From contig CACJJL010000002.1 of the NCBI GenBank assembly GCA_902593735.1, positions 1 through 64,000 on the forward strand: a stretch of DNA of 64,000 nucleotides, written 5' to 3'. Positions 54,383 through 63,062 of this stretch are shown here, in pieces (position 1 is the stretch's first letter; every line of letters begins with the position of its first letter). The notes below the pieces were generated by a model. The model saw only the letters and a program-made list of their open reading frames with translations. It had not been told where the DNA came from and made no database searches. Made by a program: the position numbers and the translations under genes. This stretch comes from an uncultured SAR116 cluster alpha proteobacterium. Lineage in GTDB: Bacteria; Pseudomonadota; Alphaproteobacteria; Puniceispirillales; Marisalimonadaceae.

Positions 54383-55378
54383 ATGATGAATAAATTAATT
54401 AAAATACTAATAATAAGTTTTACGAGCTTATTTTTTACTGCTAATGCTTTCGCTGCAGATGTAACGATGAGGATATCATTGCAGTTGCCTATGAAAAGTC
54501 ACTTAGGTCAAAATTTACTACTCTTTAAAAAAGAAGTTGAAAGTAGATCAAATGGAGAAATCAAGGTCGAAATTTACGACTCAGCGCAGCTTTATAAAGA
54601 TAAAGAAGTACCTGCAGCAGTTGGTTCTGGATCGATTGAATCAGGTGTGGCGTCATTAACAAGATATGTTGGTGATATTCCAGCAGTTGATTTATTCTAC
54701 CAACCATTCTTGTTGAATACTGACAAAAAAGTAAGAAAAGCTGTTTCCAAAGGTTCTTCAATCAGAGGACCAATAGATAACGCAATTAAAAATACTGGCT
54801 CAACTGTATTATGGTGGCAAGCCTATGGTAACGCAATAATGCTTTCAAAAGGTATAGCTATTAAAAATCCTTCTGATATGAAAGGAAAAAAAGTTAGAGT
54901 TTTTGGAAAGACCTTAGGTACTTTTGTGAAAGCAGCAGGAGGAGCACCCACATTGATCTCTGGTTCCGAACAATATTTAGCTTATCAAAGAGGTACAGTT
55001 GATGTTGGGATGACAGGCGTGTCAGGTGTGAAGTCAAGAAAATTATTTGAGGTTATGGATACTATAACAAAAACTAATCATGGAGTAATTGAGTTTATTG
55101 TTGTTGCTAATACAAAATGGTTTAATAGTCTATCAACAAAACAAAAGGATATCATAATTAAATCCGCAGAAATTGCCGAAAAAGATGTGCGTGACAATGT
55201 CGCTAAAATTGAGCAGGAAGCATATGATTTAGCTAAGTCGAAAGGAATGAAAATTGTAACTCCAAGTAAAGCTGATATTGATGCTTTTAAGTCTGCATCT
55301 AAACCAGTTTATGAAGATTATAAGAAAAATGCCGGATCACTTGGTTCGCAGCTTTTAGATGCAGCCTCTAAATTATAA
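54383..55378 (+). CDS. dctP: TRAP transporter solute-binding protein (DctP family)
   Basis: A 331-residue periplasmic protein with signal peptide MMNKLIKILIISFTSLFFTA (cleavage near residue 24, ANAFA). The mature domain shows DVTMRISLQLPMKSHLG, the middle GKKVRVFGKTLGTF (carboxylate-binding Arg near residue 173) and SGSEQYLAYQRGTVDVGMT. A good AGGAG ribosome site precedes ATG. It starts 31 bases after the AceE-like gene and belongs to the nitrile hydratase operon. The ligand is unknown. Confidence 0.9.
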   Translation: MMNKLIKILIISFTSLFFTANAFAADVTMRISLQLPMKSHLGQNLLLFKKEVESRSNGEIKVEIYDSAQLYKDKEVPAAVGSGSIESGVASLTRYVGDIPAVDLFYQPFLLNTDKKVRKAVSKGSSIRGPIDNAIKNTGSTVLWWQAYGNAIMLSKGIAIKNPSDMKGKKVRVFGKTLGTFVKAAGGAPTLISGSEQYLAYQRGTVDVGMTGVSGVKSRKLFEVMDTITKTNHGVIEFIVVANTKWFNSLSTKQKDIIIKSAEIAEKDVRDNVAKIEQEAYDLAKSKGMKIVTPSKADIDAFKSASKPVYEDYKKNAGSLGSQLLDAASKL

Positions 55379-55387
55379 ATTTTAAAA

Positions 55388-55416
55388 AGAGAGAGTTTTA
55401 AACTCTCTCTATTTTT
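55388..55416 (+). terminator. Terminator-like hairpin abutting the dctQ start
   Basis: AGAGAGAGTT pairs with AACTCTCTCT (stem about ten bases, loop of three to four), followed by A and five Ts. The dctQ ATG follows at 55417, directly after the T-run. No separate ribosome site fits between. The GA-rich left arm is the only purine stretch, so the hairpin may both attenuate transcription and control dctQ translation. Confidence 0.65.
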
Positions 55417-55911
55417 ATGATGATTTATTTCGAAAAAATTATAGATTTAGTTGCCTGGTTGTCAGCATGGTTATTTTGTATAGCTGGTTTTATGCTTTCA
55501 TATGAAGTTGTTGCTAGATACTTTTTTTTAGCACCTACTTCGTGGGCCGCCGAACTTAGTCAACTTTCACTTATTTATGGTACCTTATTAGCTATGCCTT
55601 GGGCATTAAAGTCAAGAAAACATATTCAAATAAATTTAGTAATCAACAGACTATCCAAGACCAATAAAAAAATAATTAATATTTTAATTATGATAATCTT
55701 AATTATTTTTTCTTCATATGTTATGATTTTTGGTTTTGAAATTTTTTATGATTCTTTTTTTAGAGGCAGGACCACAGGAAGTTTATTAAACCTACCGTCA
55801 TGGATTGCTGAGTTGTCTGTCCCATTATGCTTTTTTTTGCTTTTCATACAGTCAATTTTTGAAATTATCAAATTGTTAAAAAATATTGAACCACCAGAAA
55901 GTAATCATTAA
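55417..55911 (+). CDS. dctQ: TRAP transporter small membrane subunit (DctQ)
   Basis: A 164-residue protein with four membrane helices (~12-32, ~45-65, ~85-105 and ~125-145). It has the DctQ pattern MLSYEVVARYFFLAPTSWAAELSQ and the RKHIQINLV loop near residue 70. It starts at the ATG that touches the upstream hairpin; a second ATG follows immediately. The dctM start is two bases after the stop. Confidence 0.88.
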   Translation: MMIYFEKIIDLVAWLSAWLFCIAGFMLSYEVVARYFFLAPTSWAAELSQLSLIYGTLLAMPWALKSRKHIQINLVINRLSKTNKKIINILIMIILIIFSSYVMIFGFEIFYDSFFRGRTTGSLLNLPSWIAELSVPLCFFLLFIQSIFEIIKLLKNIEPPESNH

Positions 55912-55913
55912 TT

Positions 55914-57188
55914 ATGACTATATTCTTAGTTCTAACATTGATGTTTGTTTTATTATTATCTGGTCTACCAGTATCTTTTTCTCTTGGTTTTCTTGGACTT
56001 TCAATGTTAATTTTTGGTGGCTTTTCACCTTTAATGGCACCTCAGGCAATTTTGTCGACCCTTGATGGTTTTATTTTACTTGCAGTTCCACTTTTTCTTT
56101 TAATGAGCAATGTGCTCTTAAAAGGTGGATGTGGGAAAGATTTATTTAATGCTGTACAAGCCTGGGTTGGACACTGGCCTGGTGGTCTAGCAGTGGCAAC
56201 AATTATTTCGTGTGGTATTTTTGCTGCTATTTCTGGTGTATCTGTCGCAACTGCAGCCACCATTGGTGTTGTTGCTATACCAGAAATGATCAAAAGGGGA
56301 TATAATAAAAATTTTGTTTATGGACTTTTAGCTGCTGGTGGAACATTAGGAATATTAATACCTCCAAGTTTGCCAATGATTGTATATGGTTTCATTACAG
56401 AGGAATCTGTAATTGCATTATTTCTTGCAGGAATCGGGCCAGGGATTTTCTTAATATCTTTGTTTATTATTTATTCTATAGTGTTTTCTCAATTTTTTGG
56501 TGGTTTTAAAAAATTAGAACCAAGCAGTTGGGATGTAAAAAAAAATACTTCCAAAAAAGTAATTCCTACAATTATTTTAGCCGTTTTAATACTCGGCGGA
56601 ATTTATACTGGTGTATTCACTCCAACTGAAGCTGCAGCAATAGGTTTTTCTTTGTCTTTAATTATAACTGTACTTATATTAAAAACTTTAACTTGGGCTG
56701 ATTTTAAAGAAGCTGTTTTTGAGTCAATGGTAACCACTGCTGCTATTTTGATTATAGTTGCATGTGCAAAAACATTCGGAAAGGCAATTGCACTATATAG
56801 AATTCCTCAGGATATATCTTACTTCATTAGTTCAACCATCGATACAAAAGCTCTTTTTATGATTGTCGTATGTATAATTCTAGTTGCCATGGGATTAGTT
56901 TTTGAAACTTTGTCAATGGTTATAATAATGGTACCAGTTCTATTACCAGCTGCAATGGCAATAGGGGTGGATCCTATTTGGTTTGGTATTTTTATGGTTA
57001 TTATGGTTGAGTGTGCTTTGATTACACCTCCCGTTGGATTGAATCTTTATGTAATACAGTCTGTAGCAAAAACTCAACTAGGAGAGGTCGCTAAAGGAGT
57101 GTTCCCTTTTATAGTGATGATGATTTTCACAGTTTTTGTAATGTATATATGGCCTGACTTAGCACTCTATATTCCTTTTAAATTATAA
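55914..57188 (+). CDS. dctM: TRAP transporter large membrane subunit (DctM)
   Basis: A 424-residue permease with about 12 membrane segments. It shows LAVPLFLLMSNVLLKGG near residue 60, VATAATIGVVAIPEMIKRG, GTLGILIPPSLPMIVYG near residue 143, the FTPTEAAAIGFS segment and LITPPVGLNLYVIQ near residue 365. It is translationally close to dctQ. It completes the second TRAP transporter, encoded within the nitrile hydratase operon. Confidence 0.92.
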   Translation: MTIFLVLTLMFVLLLSGLPVSFSLGFLGLSMLIFGGFSPLMAPQAILSTLDGFILLAVPLFLLMSNVLLKGGCGKDLFNAVQAWVGHWPGGLAVATIISCGIFAAISGVSVATAATIGVVAIPEMIKRGYNKNFVYGLLAAGGTLGILIPPSLPMIVYGFITEESVIALFLAGIGPGIFLISLFIIYSIVFSQFFGGFKKLEPSSWDVKKNTSKKVIPTIILAVLILGGIYTGVFTPTEAAAIGFSLSLIITVLILKTLTWADFKEAVFESMVTTAAILIIVACAKTFGKAIALYRIPQDISYFISSTIDTKALFMIVVCIILVAMGLVFETLSMVIIMVPVLLPAAMAIGVDPIWFGIFMVIMVECALITPPVGLNLYVIQSVAKTQLGEVAKGVFPFIVMMIFTVFVMYIWPDLALYIPFKL

Positions 57189-57222
57189 ATTTTTATGAAA
57201 TAATTATTTAGGGGATTTTGAA

Positions 57223-58122
57223 ATGAAAAATAAAACAGCTTTAATTAAAAAAATAAGTCAGCCTGATAATTTAAGAAAAATTTTAAATGAAAAATCATTT
57301 GTACCAATACCGTCATGTTTTGATGCTTTATCTGCTAAATTGATTGAACAAGCTAATTTTGATGTAACCTTTATGTCAGGGTTCGCTGCGTCCGCTTCTA
57401 GGATAGGATCTCCAGATCTTGGACTAATGACCTTTTCAGAGGTTTTTGATCAGGCTAATAATATCTGCAATGCAATTGAAATACCGATGATTGTAGATGG
57501 AGATACTGGATATGGAAATGCTATGAATGTACGAAGAACATTAAAGGAATGCTCCAAGGCAGGTTGTGCTGGCATTTTAATTGAAGATCAATTAGCACCA
57601 AAGCGTTGCGGTCATACACCAGGAAAAGATGTGGTTAATCGAGAAGAAGCGTTTGATCGGATAAGAGCAGCTAGCGATATGAGAAATGAAGGATATGATA
57701 TTTTAATTACGGCAAGAACTGACGCCAATCACACTCACGGTCTCAGTGAGGCAATATCAAGATCACAAAAATTTTATGAACTTGGAGCAGACATCATGTT
57801 TATTGAAGCCCCTAAAAATAAGGAAGAAATGAGAACAATCTGTAAAGAAGTTCCAGGTGATAAAATTGCTAACATTGTTGAGGGTGGCATTACACCAAAT
57901 TTATCTATGAAAGAATTAGCAGAAATTGGGTATAAACTTGCTGTGTACCCACTTACAGTTATGAGTTCAGCAATGAAAGCAATGACAAACTCTTTAAATT
58001 TACTGATGAAAGATGAAGATAGGTCTGGGTTATTACTAGATTTTAGTGATTTAAGACAAAAAATTGGATTTGACGATTATTACGAAATATCAAGCAAGTA
58101 CGAAACTTCAAAAAGAAGTTGA
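57223..58122 (+). CDS. Isocitrate lyase/PEP mutase superfamily enzyme
   Basis: A 299-residue TIM-barrel enzyme with VDGDTGYGNAMN (Mg-binding region) and the active-site loop EDQLAPKRCGHTPGK, in which C129 lies in KRCGH. That Cys is the catalytic acid of 2-methylisocitrate and dimethylmalate lyases and is often missing in PEP mutases and oxaloacetate decarboxylases, so C-C lyase activity is likely. ITARTDAN and FIEAPKNKEEM follow. GGGG-rich ribosome site absent; AGGGGA lies upstream. It is between the TRAP transporter and the first zinc dehydrogenase. Confidence 0.86.
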   Translation: MKNKTALIKKISQPDNLRKILNEKSFVPIPSCFDALSAKLIEQANFDVTFMSGFAASASRIGSPDLGLMTFSEVFDQANNICNAIEIPMIVDGDTGYGNAMNVRRTLKECSKAGCAGILIEDQLAPKRCGHTPGKDVVNREEAFDRIRAASDMRNEGYDILITARTDANHTHGLSEAISRSQKFYELGADIMFIEAPKNKEEMRTICKEVPGDKIANIVEGGITPNLSMKELAEIGYKLAVYPLTVMSSAMKAMTNSLNLLMKDEDRSGLLLDFSDLRQKIGFDDYYEISSKYETSKRS

Positions 58123-58149
58123 TAATTTTTAGATGGGGAGAATTGTTTA

Positions 58150-59196
58150 ATGAAGAGTTATCAGGTTGTTGAGTTTGGTAAACCTTTAGAATTAAGAGAA
58201 TATGAAAATCCACAACCTAAAGGAGATGAAGTTCTTGTAAAGATTACAGCTTGTGGTGTTTGTCACAGTGATCTTCATTTGGCAGATGGTTATTTTGATT
58301 TAGGAGATGGAAAAAAAATAACATTGGCTGATAGAGGAACAAAATTACCATTTACGCCAGGACACGAGATTACTGGAACTGTAGTTGCTCTTGGTGAGAA
58401 AGTAAAAGACATTAAAATAGGTGACTCAGGAATAGTATTCCCTTGGATTGGTTGTGGAAAGTGTGAAGCATGTTTGGAGGATAATGAAACATTGTGTGAA
58501 ACGCCTAAATATTTGGGTGCTCGTCTTAATGGAGGCTATTCAGATCATATCATTGTACCTGATAGTAAATATATTGTTTCTTATGGTGACATGGACCCTG
58601 CGCAAGCAGCACCATATGCATGTTCAGGATTAACTGCATTTAGTGCTTTGAAAAAAATTCCTACAACTTCAAAAGACGATTGGATTATAATAATTGGTGC
58701 AGGTGGTGTTGGTATAAATGGTATTTTATTGTCACCTGCAACACATAAAGCAAAAATTCTAGTAATAGATAATGATCCAGAAAAGAGGGAAAAGGCTATT
58801 GAAGCTGGTGCTAATGAAGCTTTTTCACCAGACGACGAAACTGAAATTAGAAATAAAATTGGAATTGGAGCCTCAGCAGCAATTGATTTTGTTGGTAGAC
58901 CTGAAACTACTGACTTAGGTCTGTCGCTTGTAAAAAAAGGAGGTATGGTAATTGTTGTAGGTTTATATGGAGGATCATTAAAACTTTCATTGCCATTAGT
59001 TCCAATGAGATCTATGACACTTAGAGGTTCTTATGTCGGTGAATTAAGGGAATTAAAAGAACTAGTTAATATTATTAAATCCGGCGAAATAAAATTAATA
59101 CCAGTAAAAAAACAAGGATTAGAAACAGCAAATCAAGCAATGTCTGATCTAAGGTCTGGTAAAGTTAATGGAAGAATAGTTTTAATTCCAAATTAG
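58150..59196 (+). CDS. Zinc-dependent alcohol dehydrogenase (MDR family)
   Basis: A 348-residue medium-chain dehydrogenase. Catalytic zinc ligands are C38 (CGVCHSDLH) and H72-E73 (PGHEITG), and structural zinc cysteines are C102, C105, C108 and C116. The Rossmann stretch is IIGAGGVGING near residue 185. Substrate unknown; it oxidises an alcohol or reduces an aldehyde, likely NAD(P)-dependent. It precedes nitrile hydratase alpha by 31 bases, with GGGGAG before its ATG. Confidence 0.9.
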   Translation: MKSYQVVEFGKPLELREYENPQPKGDEVLVKITACGVCHSDLHLADGYFDLGDGKKITLADRGTKLPFTPGHEITGTVVALGEKVKDIKIGDSGIVFPWIGCGKCEACLEDNETLCETPKYLGARLNGGYSDHIIVPDSKYIVSYGDMDPAQAAPYACSGLTAFSALKKIPTTSKDDWIIIIGAGGVGINGILLSPATHKAKILVIDNDPEKREKAIEAGANEAFSPDDETEIRNKIGIGASAAIDFVGRPETTDLGLSLVKKGGMVIVVGLYGGSLKLSLPLVPMRSMTLRGSYVGELRELKELVNIIKSGEIKLIPVKKQGLETANQAMSDLRSGKVNGRIVLIPN

Positions 59197-59227
59197 AAAT
59201 ATTAAATCAAAAAAAAGAGATTAGATT

Positions 59228-59869
59228 ATGAATAAAAAGAAAGATATTAGCGGTGACCATCATCATCCACATGATCAAGCGCATTCACATTTGCCATCAG
59301 ATCCTGAATTGAGAGTAAAAGCTGTAGAGACTTTACTTTTAAATAAAGGTTTAATTGACTCTAAAACTTTAGATGAATTGATTGACACTTATGAGAATAG
59401 AATAGGTCCTAAAAATGGAGCAAAAGTAGTAGCTAAAGCCTGGGTAGATCTAGAATATAAAAAAAGACTTTTGAATGATGCGACATCAGCAATTAGAGAA
59501 TTGAGTTACCAAGGAAGACAGGGTGAAAATATGGTTGTTGTTGAAAACACAACTGAAACTCACAATGTAATAGTTTGTACATTATGTAGTTGTTATCCAT
59601 GGCCAGTCCTTGGCATTCCCCCAACTTGGTATAAAAGTGATGAATATAGATCTAGAACAGTAAGAGAACCTAGAAAAGTTCTTCTAGAATTTGGCTTATC
59701 TTTAGACCCAAAAGTTCAGATAAAGGTATGGGACTCTACCGCTGAAATAAGATATTTGGTATTACCAATGAGACCAAAAGGTACAAAAAATATGGATGAA
59801 CGTGAACTTGCAGAATTGGTAACAAGAAATTCAATGATAGGTACTGGATTACCAAAGGAAATAAAATGA
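59228..59869 (+). CDS. nthA: Nitrile hydratase alpha subunit (cobalt type)
   Basis: A 213-residue metallosubunit. The metal claw is C117-T-L-C120-S-C122 followed by [13 protein letters not shown]. Thr after the first Cys and Tyr after the last favour cobalt rather than iron (Fe enzymes have CSLCSC and T). C120 and C122 would be oxidised to sulfinate and sulfenate. The N-terminus carries a His/Asp-rich stretch ([13 protein letters not shown], residues 9-21) that may bind metal. The stop overlaps the beta start (ATGA). It hydrates a nitrile to an amide with the beta subunit. Confidence 0.95.
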   Translation: MNKKKDISGDHHHPHDQAHSHLPSDPELRVKAVETLLLNKGLIDSKTLDELIDTYENRIGPKNGAKVVAKAWVDLEYKKRLLNDATSAIRELSYQGRQGENMVVVENTTETHNVIVCTLCSCYPWPVLGIPPTWYKSDEYRSRTVREPRKVLLEFGLSLDPKVQIKVWDSTAEIRYLVLPMRPKGTKNMDERELAELVTRNSMIGTGLPKEIK

Positions 59870-60606
59870 GTAGAATGCACGACATGGGTGGTCGTTTTGG
59901 TGATGGATTAATTCCTGTTCCAAGAGATGACGAAAATGAAGTAACTAACTTTGAACCAACTTTCAAATATGAATGGCATGCTAAGGCATGGGCAATTACT
60001 CTTGCTGCTGGAGCTTTAGGTGAATGGAATCTAGATATTAGTCGTCACTATAGAGAGTGTTTGCCACCAAAAGATTATATAAATTTTTCCTATTACGAAA
60101 AATGGTTAGCAGCTCTTACTAACCTTTTAATAGATAAAAAACTTGTTTCGTTTGATGAGTTAAAAGAATATGTTTCTAAAGCAAAAAATGGAACTTTAAA
60201 AAAATTCTCTAATAAAGACATCAAACTTGATCGCAGAACTTGGTTAGCTAAAGATGTTCAAAAAACACTAGGTTGGGGAGGTCCTTCTATTAGAGACACA
60301 AATATAAATCCTGTTTTTGATATAGGCGATAAGGTTATTACACAAAATTACAGTCCAAATAAAGATGTTAGTGGTGGTCATACACGATTACCAAAATATG
60401 CCATGGGAAGAGTTGGAGTAATTCATTCTTATAACAACAACCATGTTTTCCCTGATAAAAATGCTCATGATTTGGGAGAGAACCCCTTACCATTGTATAC
60501 TGTAGAGTTTAAGTCTTCAGAGTTGTGGGGAGAATTGGCCGAGAATGAAAATGACAGTATTTTCTTAGACTTGTGGGAACCATACCTAAAACTTTTTCCA
60601 CATTAA
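59866..60606 (+). CDS. nthB: Nitrile hydratase beta subunit
   Basis: A 246-residue subunit with the N-terminal [26 protein letters not shown] and C-terminal [17 protein letters not shown] (the HTRxPRYxRGKxGxI family block) followed by LWGE and FLDLWEPYL. It is one continuous chain. Thiocyanate hydrolase would have split beta- and alpha-type chains instead, so nitrile hydratase is the better call. Starts within the alpha stop (four-base overlap). Confidence 0.95.
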   Translation: MSRMHDMGGRFGDGLIPVPRDDENEVTNFEPTFKYEWHAKAWAITLAAGALGEWNLDISRHYRECLPPKDYINFSYYEKWLAALTNLLIDKKLVSFDELKEYVSKAKNGTLKKFSNKDIKLDRRTWLAKDVQKTLGWGGPSIRDTNINPVFDIGDKVITQNYSPNKDVSGGHTRLPKYAMGRVGVIHSYNNNHVFPDKNAHDLGENPLPLYTVEFKSSELWGELAENENDSIFLDLWEPYLKLFPH

Positions 60607-60622
60607 TTTTAAAAAGATAAAA

Positions 60623-60982
60623 ATGAAATCTTATTATAATTTACCTTTTACGAATAAAACTCAAGATCAAATTGTTTTCCAAAATCCTTGGCATAGTCAG
60701 TTATTTGCGATTACAGTTCAAATGTCCGAGAAAGGAAATTTCAGCTGGAAAGAGTTTGTAGATGTTTTCGAAAAGTCACTAAAGAAACAAAGATCACTTT
60801 CAAAAAACTTAGATGGTAGTAATGATTATTTTTCTTGTTGGTTAAATGCGCTTGAAGAAATCCTCATTATAAAAAAAGTAAGTAATAAAGATACCTTGAT
60901 GTTATTAAAAGAAGACTGGACTCAAGCTTATTTGTCCACACCTCATGGCAAGCCGGTAAATATTAAAAATAGGAGTGTTTAA
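60623..60982 (+). CDS. Nitrile hydratase activator/accessory protein (P14K/NhlE type)
   Basis: A 119-residue protein with the FQNPWHSQLFAITVQMSEKGNFSWKEFVDVF pattern and YFSCWLNALEEIL of the nitrile hydratase accessory family. In cobalt enzymes this chaperone carries the alpha subunit and loads cobalt by subunit swapping. It is encoded just after the beta gene (16-base gap), and its stop is adjacent to the next ATG with no gap. The third-gene position supports the cobalt assignment. Confidence 0.88.
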   Translation: MKSYYNLPFTNKTQDQIVFQNPWHSQLFAITVQMSEKGNFSWKEFVDVFEKSLKKQRSLSKNLDGSNDYFSCWLNALEEILIIKKVSNKDTLMLLKEDWTQAYLSTPHGKPVNIKNRSV

Positions 60983-62122
60983 ATGTCAATTAAATGTAAA
61001 GCTGCAGTTATTAGAAATAATAAATTAACTGCCCCATATAAAGACTCTAAGCCACTATCAATTGAGGAAATCAATATATCACCCCCGCTGGAAAATGAAG
61101 TTCTTGTGAAGGTTATGGGTGCTGGTCTCTGTCATTCTGATTTGTCAGTTATTAATGGATCCAGATTAATGCCTTTGCCATTGGTGATTGGTCACGAAGG
61201 TTCGGGTGAAGTAGTTGAATTAGGAAGTGCTATAAAAGACATAAAAATTGGAGATCATGTTGCGTTTCAATTTTCACCTTCTTGTGGAAGATGTAGAAGG
61301 TGTCTTGAAGGAAGACCTCAAGTATGTGAACTTGCTGCTACAACAAAAGGTATAGGTGATTTAATGTCAGGTGGAAGCAGATTGACAGATATGGAAGGCA
61401 ATAGGTTAAATCATCATATGGGTATTTCTTGCATGTCAGAATTTAATGTGGTCGATAGAGGATCTGTAGTTGTTATTGACAAAGCTTTTAATATAGAAGA
61501 TGCAGCTCTTTTTGGGTGTGCTGTTATGACTGGTGTAGGAGCTGTAATTAATACAGCAAGAATAAGACCGGGAGATTCAGTTGCAATTATTGGATTAGGA
61601 GGTGTAGGGCTAAATGGTGTCATTGGTGCAAAACTTGCAGGAGCTGAAACTATAATTGCAATTGATATTGATCCATCAAAATTTATTAGAGCAGAAGAAC
61701 TTGGGGCAACTCATTGTTTTGATAGTAGAAATAATAATATGGTTGAAGAAATAAGAGATTTAACAAATGGTGGTGTTGATTATGCTATTGATCTAGCTGG
61801 GGTAATACAAGCCATGGATACTGCTTATCAAATTATAAGGTATGGTGGAGCCGTAGTTACTGCTGGTTTATCGCCTATAAATACTCAGTTTAGTTTTAAT
61901 CATAGTGATTTAGTAGCGCAGGAAAAATCAATTTTAGGAAGTTATATGGGCTCATGTGTTCCTGTAAGAGACGTGCCTAGATTTCTAAACTTATATAAAC
62001 AAGGACGTTTGCCAGTAGATAAATTGATTGATGGTAAAATTAAATTTGATAATTTAAATGAAGGTTTTGATAGATTATCAAAGGGTGAAGTTGTTAGACA
62101 GATACTAGTGCCAAATGCATAG
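60983..62122 (+). CDS. Zinc-dependent alcohol dehydrogenase (class III-like MDR)
   Basis: A 379-residue enzyme. Catalytic zinc ligands are C50-H51 (GLCHSD) and H71-E72 (IGHEGSGE); structural zinc ligands are C101, C104, C107 and C115. The third catalytic Cys is in LFGCAVMTGVGAV near residue 174, and IIGLGGVGLNGV is the nucleotide site. The longer form and the FGCAVMTG motif resemble class III formaldehyde/NDMA-dependent dehydrogenases. The start touches the accessory-protein stop. It closes the nitrile hydratase operon. Confidence 0.9.
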   Translation: MSIKCKAAVIRNNKLTAPYKDSKPLSIEEINISPPLENEVLVKVMGAGLCHSDLSVINGSRLMPLPLVIGHEGSGEVVELGSAIKDIKIGDHVAFQFSPSCGRCRRCLEGRPQVCELAATTKGIGDLMSGGSRLTDMEGNRLNHHMGISCMSEFNVVDRGSVVVIDKAFNIEDAALFGCAVMTGVGAVINTARIRPGDSVAIIGLGGVGLNGVIGAKLAGAETIIAIDIDPSKFIRAEELGATHCFDSRNNNMVEEIRDLTNGGVDYAIDLAGVIQAMDTAYQIIRYGGAVVTAGLSPINTQFSFNHSDLVAQEKSILGSYMGSCVPVRDVPRFLNLYKQGRLPVDKLIDGKIKFDNLNEGFDRLSKGEVVRQILVPNA

Positions 62123-62125
62123 CTT

Positions 62126-62923
62126 TTATATCATTTTCCAATTTTTATAAAAAATACTCCTAGTATTTTTTAATAAAAAACCGACTAATTTTAAAATTAC
62201 TTTGATTATATTGTCAAAATGAGAAGGCCTAATAATATCAATAAAAGCACAAAATCTTAAATCATCTTCTTCATTAAAGCTTTGGTGTATTAAAGTGTCA
62301 TCAAAAATAAACAATGGATTAGACTTCCATTTATGGATTCTTCCATCAGCTTCAATAAAAGAACCTTCCTTTTTAACTTTATTAAAATTATACAAAATTC
62401 GATAAGTCATTCTTAGAGGACCAAAATGTCTAGACGTTGAAGTCTTCTCTCTAAAAAGTGAAACACCAATAGTTTTTATATATTTATATTCATTATTAAA
62501 TTCTTCAATTGAATCATTCAGTTCATATCCATACCATTTATAAAATAACATTGTTCTATTATCATTTAGATTTTCTTTAAATCTCTTTGCGATTTCTTTA
62601 GAGTTTTTATCAAATAGCGAAATAACGTCATTGATTTCATTTTGATGACCTTGGGGAAGATCTTCAATTTTATAAGTGTGAAGATTTCTGTGCGACAAAA
62701 GATCAGATAAAAGATTTAATGGTGATAGTAAAAAAGTTAAAAAACCTTTACCTATGAAATATTCTTTAATTAATTTTAGATCCATTGTTTTGTGCCTAGA
62801 CACATCAATTAATCCACATAAAATCCAGAATGGAAATATTGCCGATATTCCAATATTTATAAATAAAAAGATTGTACTTAGAAACAAAGGTATAAGTAAG
62901 ATTAATTTAAAGATGATATCCAT
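62126..62923 (-). CDS. Aspartyl/asparaginyl beta-hydroxylase (AspH/LpxO-like) family protein
   Basis: A 265-residue 2-oxoglutarate/Fe(II) oxygenase. One or two N-terminal membrane helices (~5-32) precede the catalytic domain. His-x-Asp-like and distal His residues are in RHFGPLRMT near 170 and FDDTLIHQSFNEEDD near residue 220, with DLRFCAFIDIIRP as the family end. The N-terminal anchor suggests LpxO-like lipid A acyl-chain hydroxylation, but a protein substrate is possible. It is convergent with the zinc dehydrogenase. Confidence 0.75.
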   Translation of the reverse strand: MDIIFKLILLIPLFLSTIFLFINIGISAIFPFWILCGLIDVSRHKTMDLKLIKEYFIGKGFLTFLLSPLNLLSDLLSHRNLHTYKIEDLPQGHQNEINDVISLFDKNSKEIAKRFKENLNDNRTMLFYKWYGYELNDSIEEFNNEYKYIKTIGVSLFREKTSTSRHFGPLRMTYRILYNFNKVKKEGSFIEADGRIHKWKSNPLFIFDDTLIHQSFNEEDDLRFCAFIDIIRPSHFDNIIKVILKLVGFLLKNTRSIFYKNWKMI

Positions 62924-63062
62924 TAAAAACTTTGTTTATAATTAATATTAATAAATACTTAATCTATAATTTTAAGGAATTTCTATCAACTTTTATTTAG
63001 ATTGTTTGAGAAATAAAAATTTAATATTATGGTAGTTTATAAAACTATTAGGGAATTTAACG

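Noticed and set aside
59228-60606. Thiocyanate hydrolase instead of nitrile hydratase
   Set aside because: Thiocyanate hydrolase splits the beta chain into two genes; here beta is one 246-residue chain and is followed by an NHase activator.
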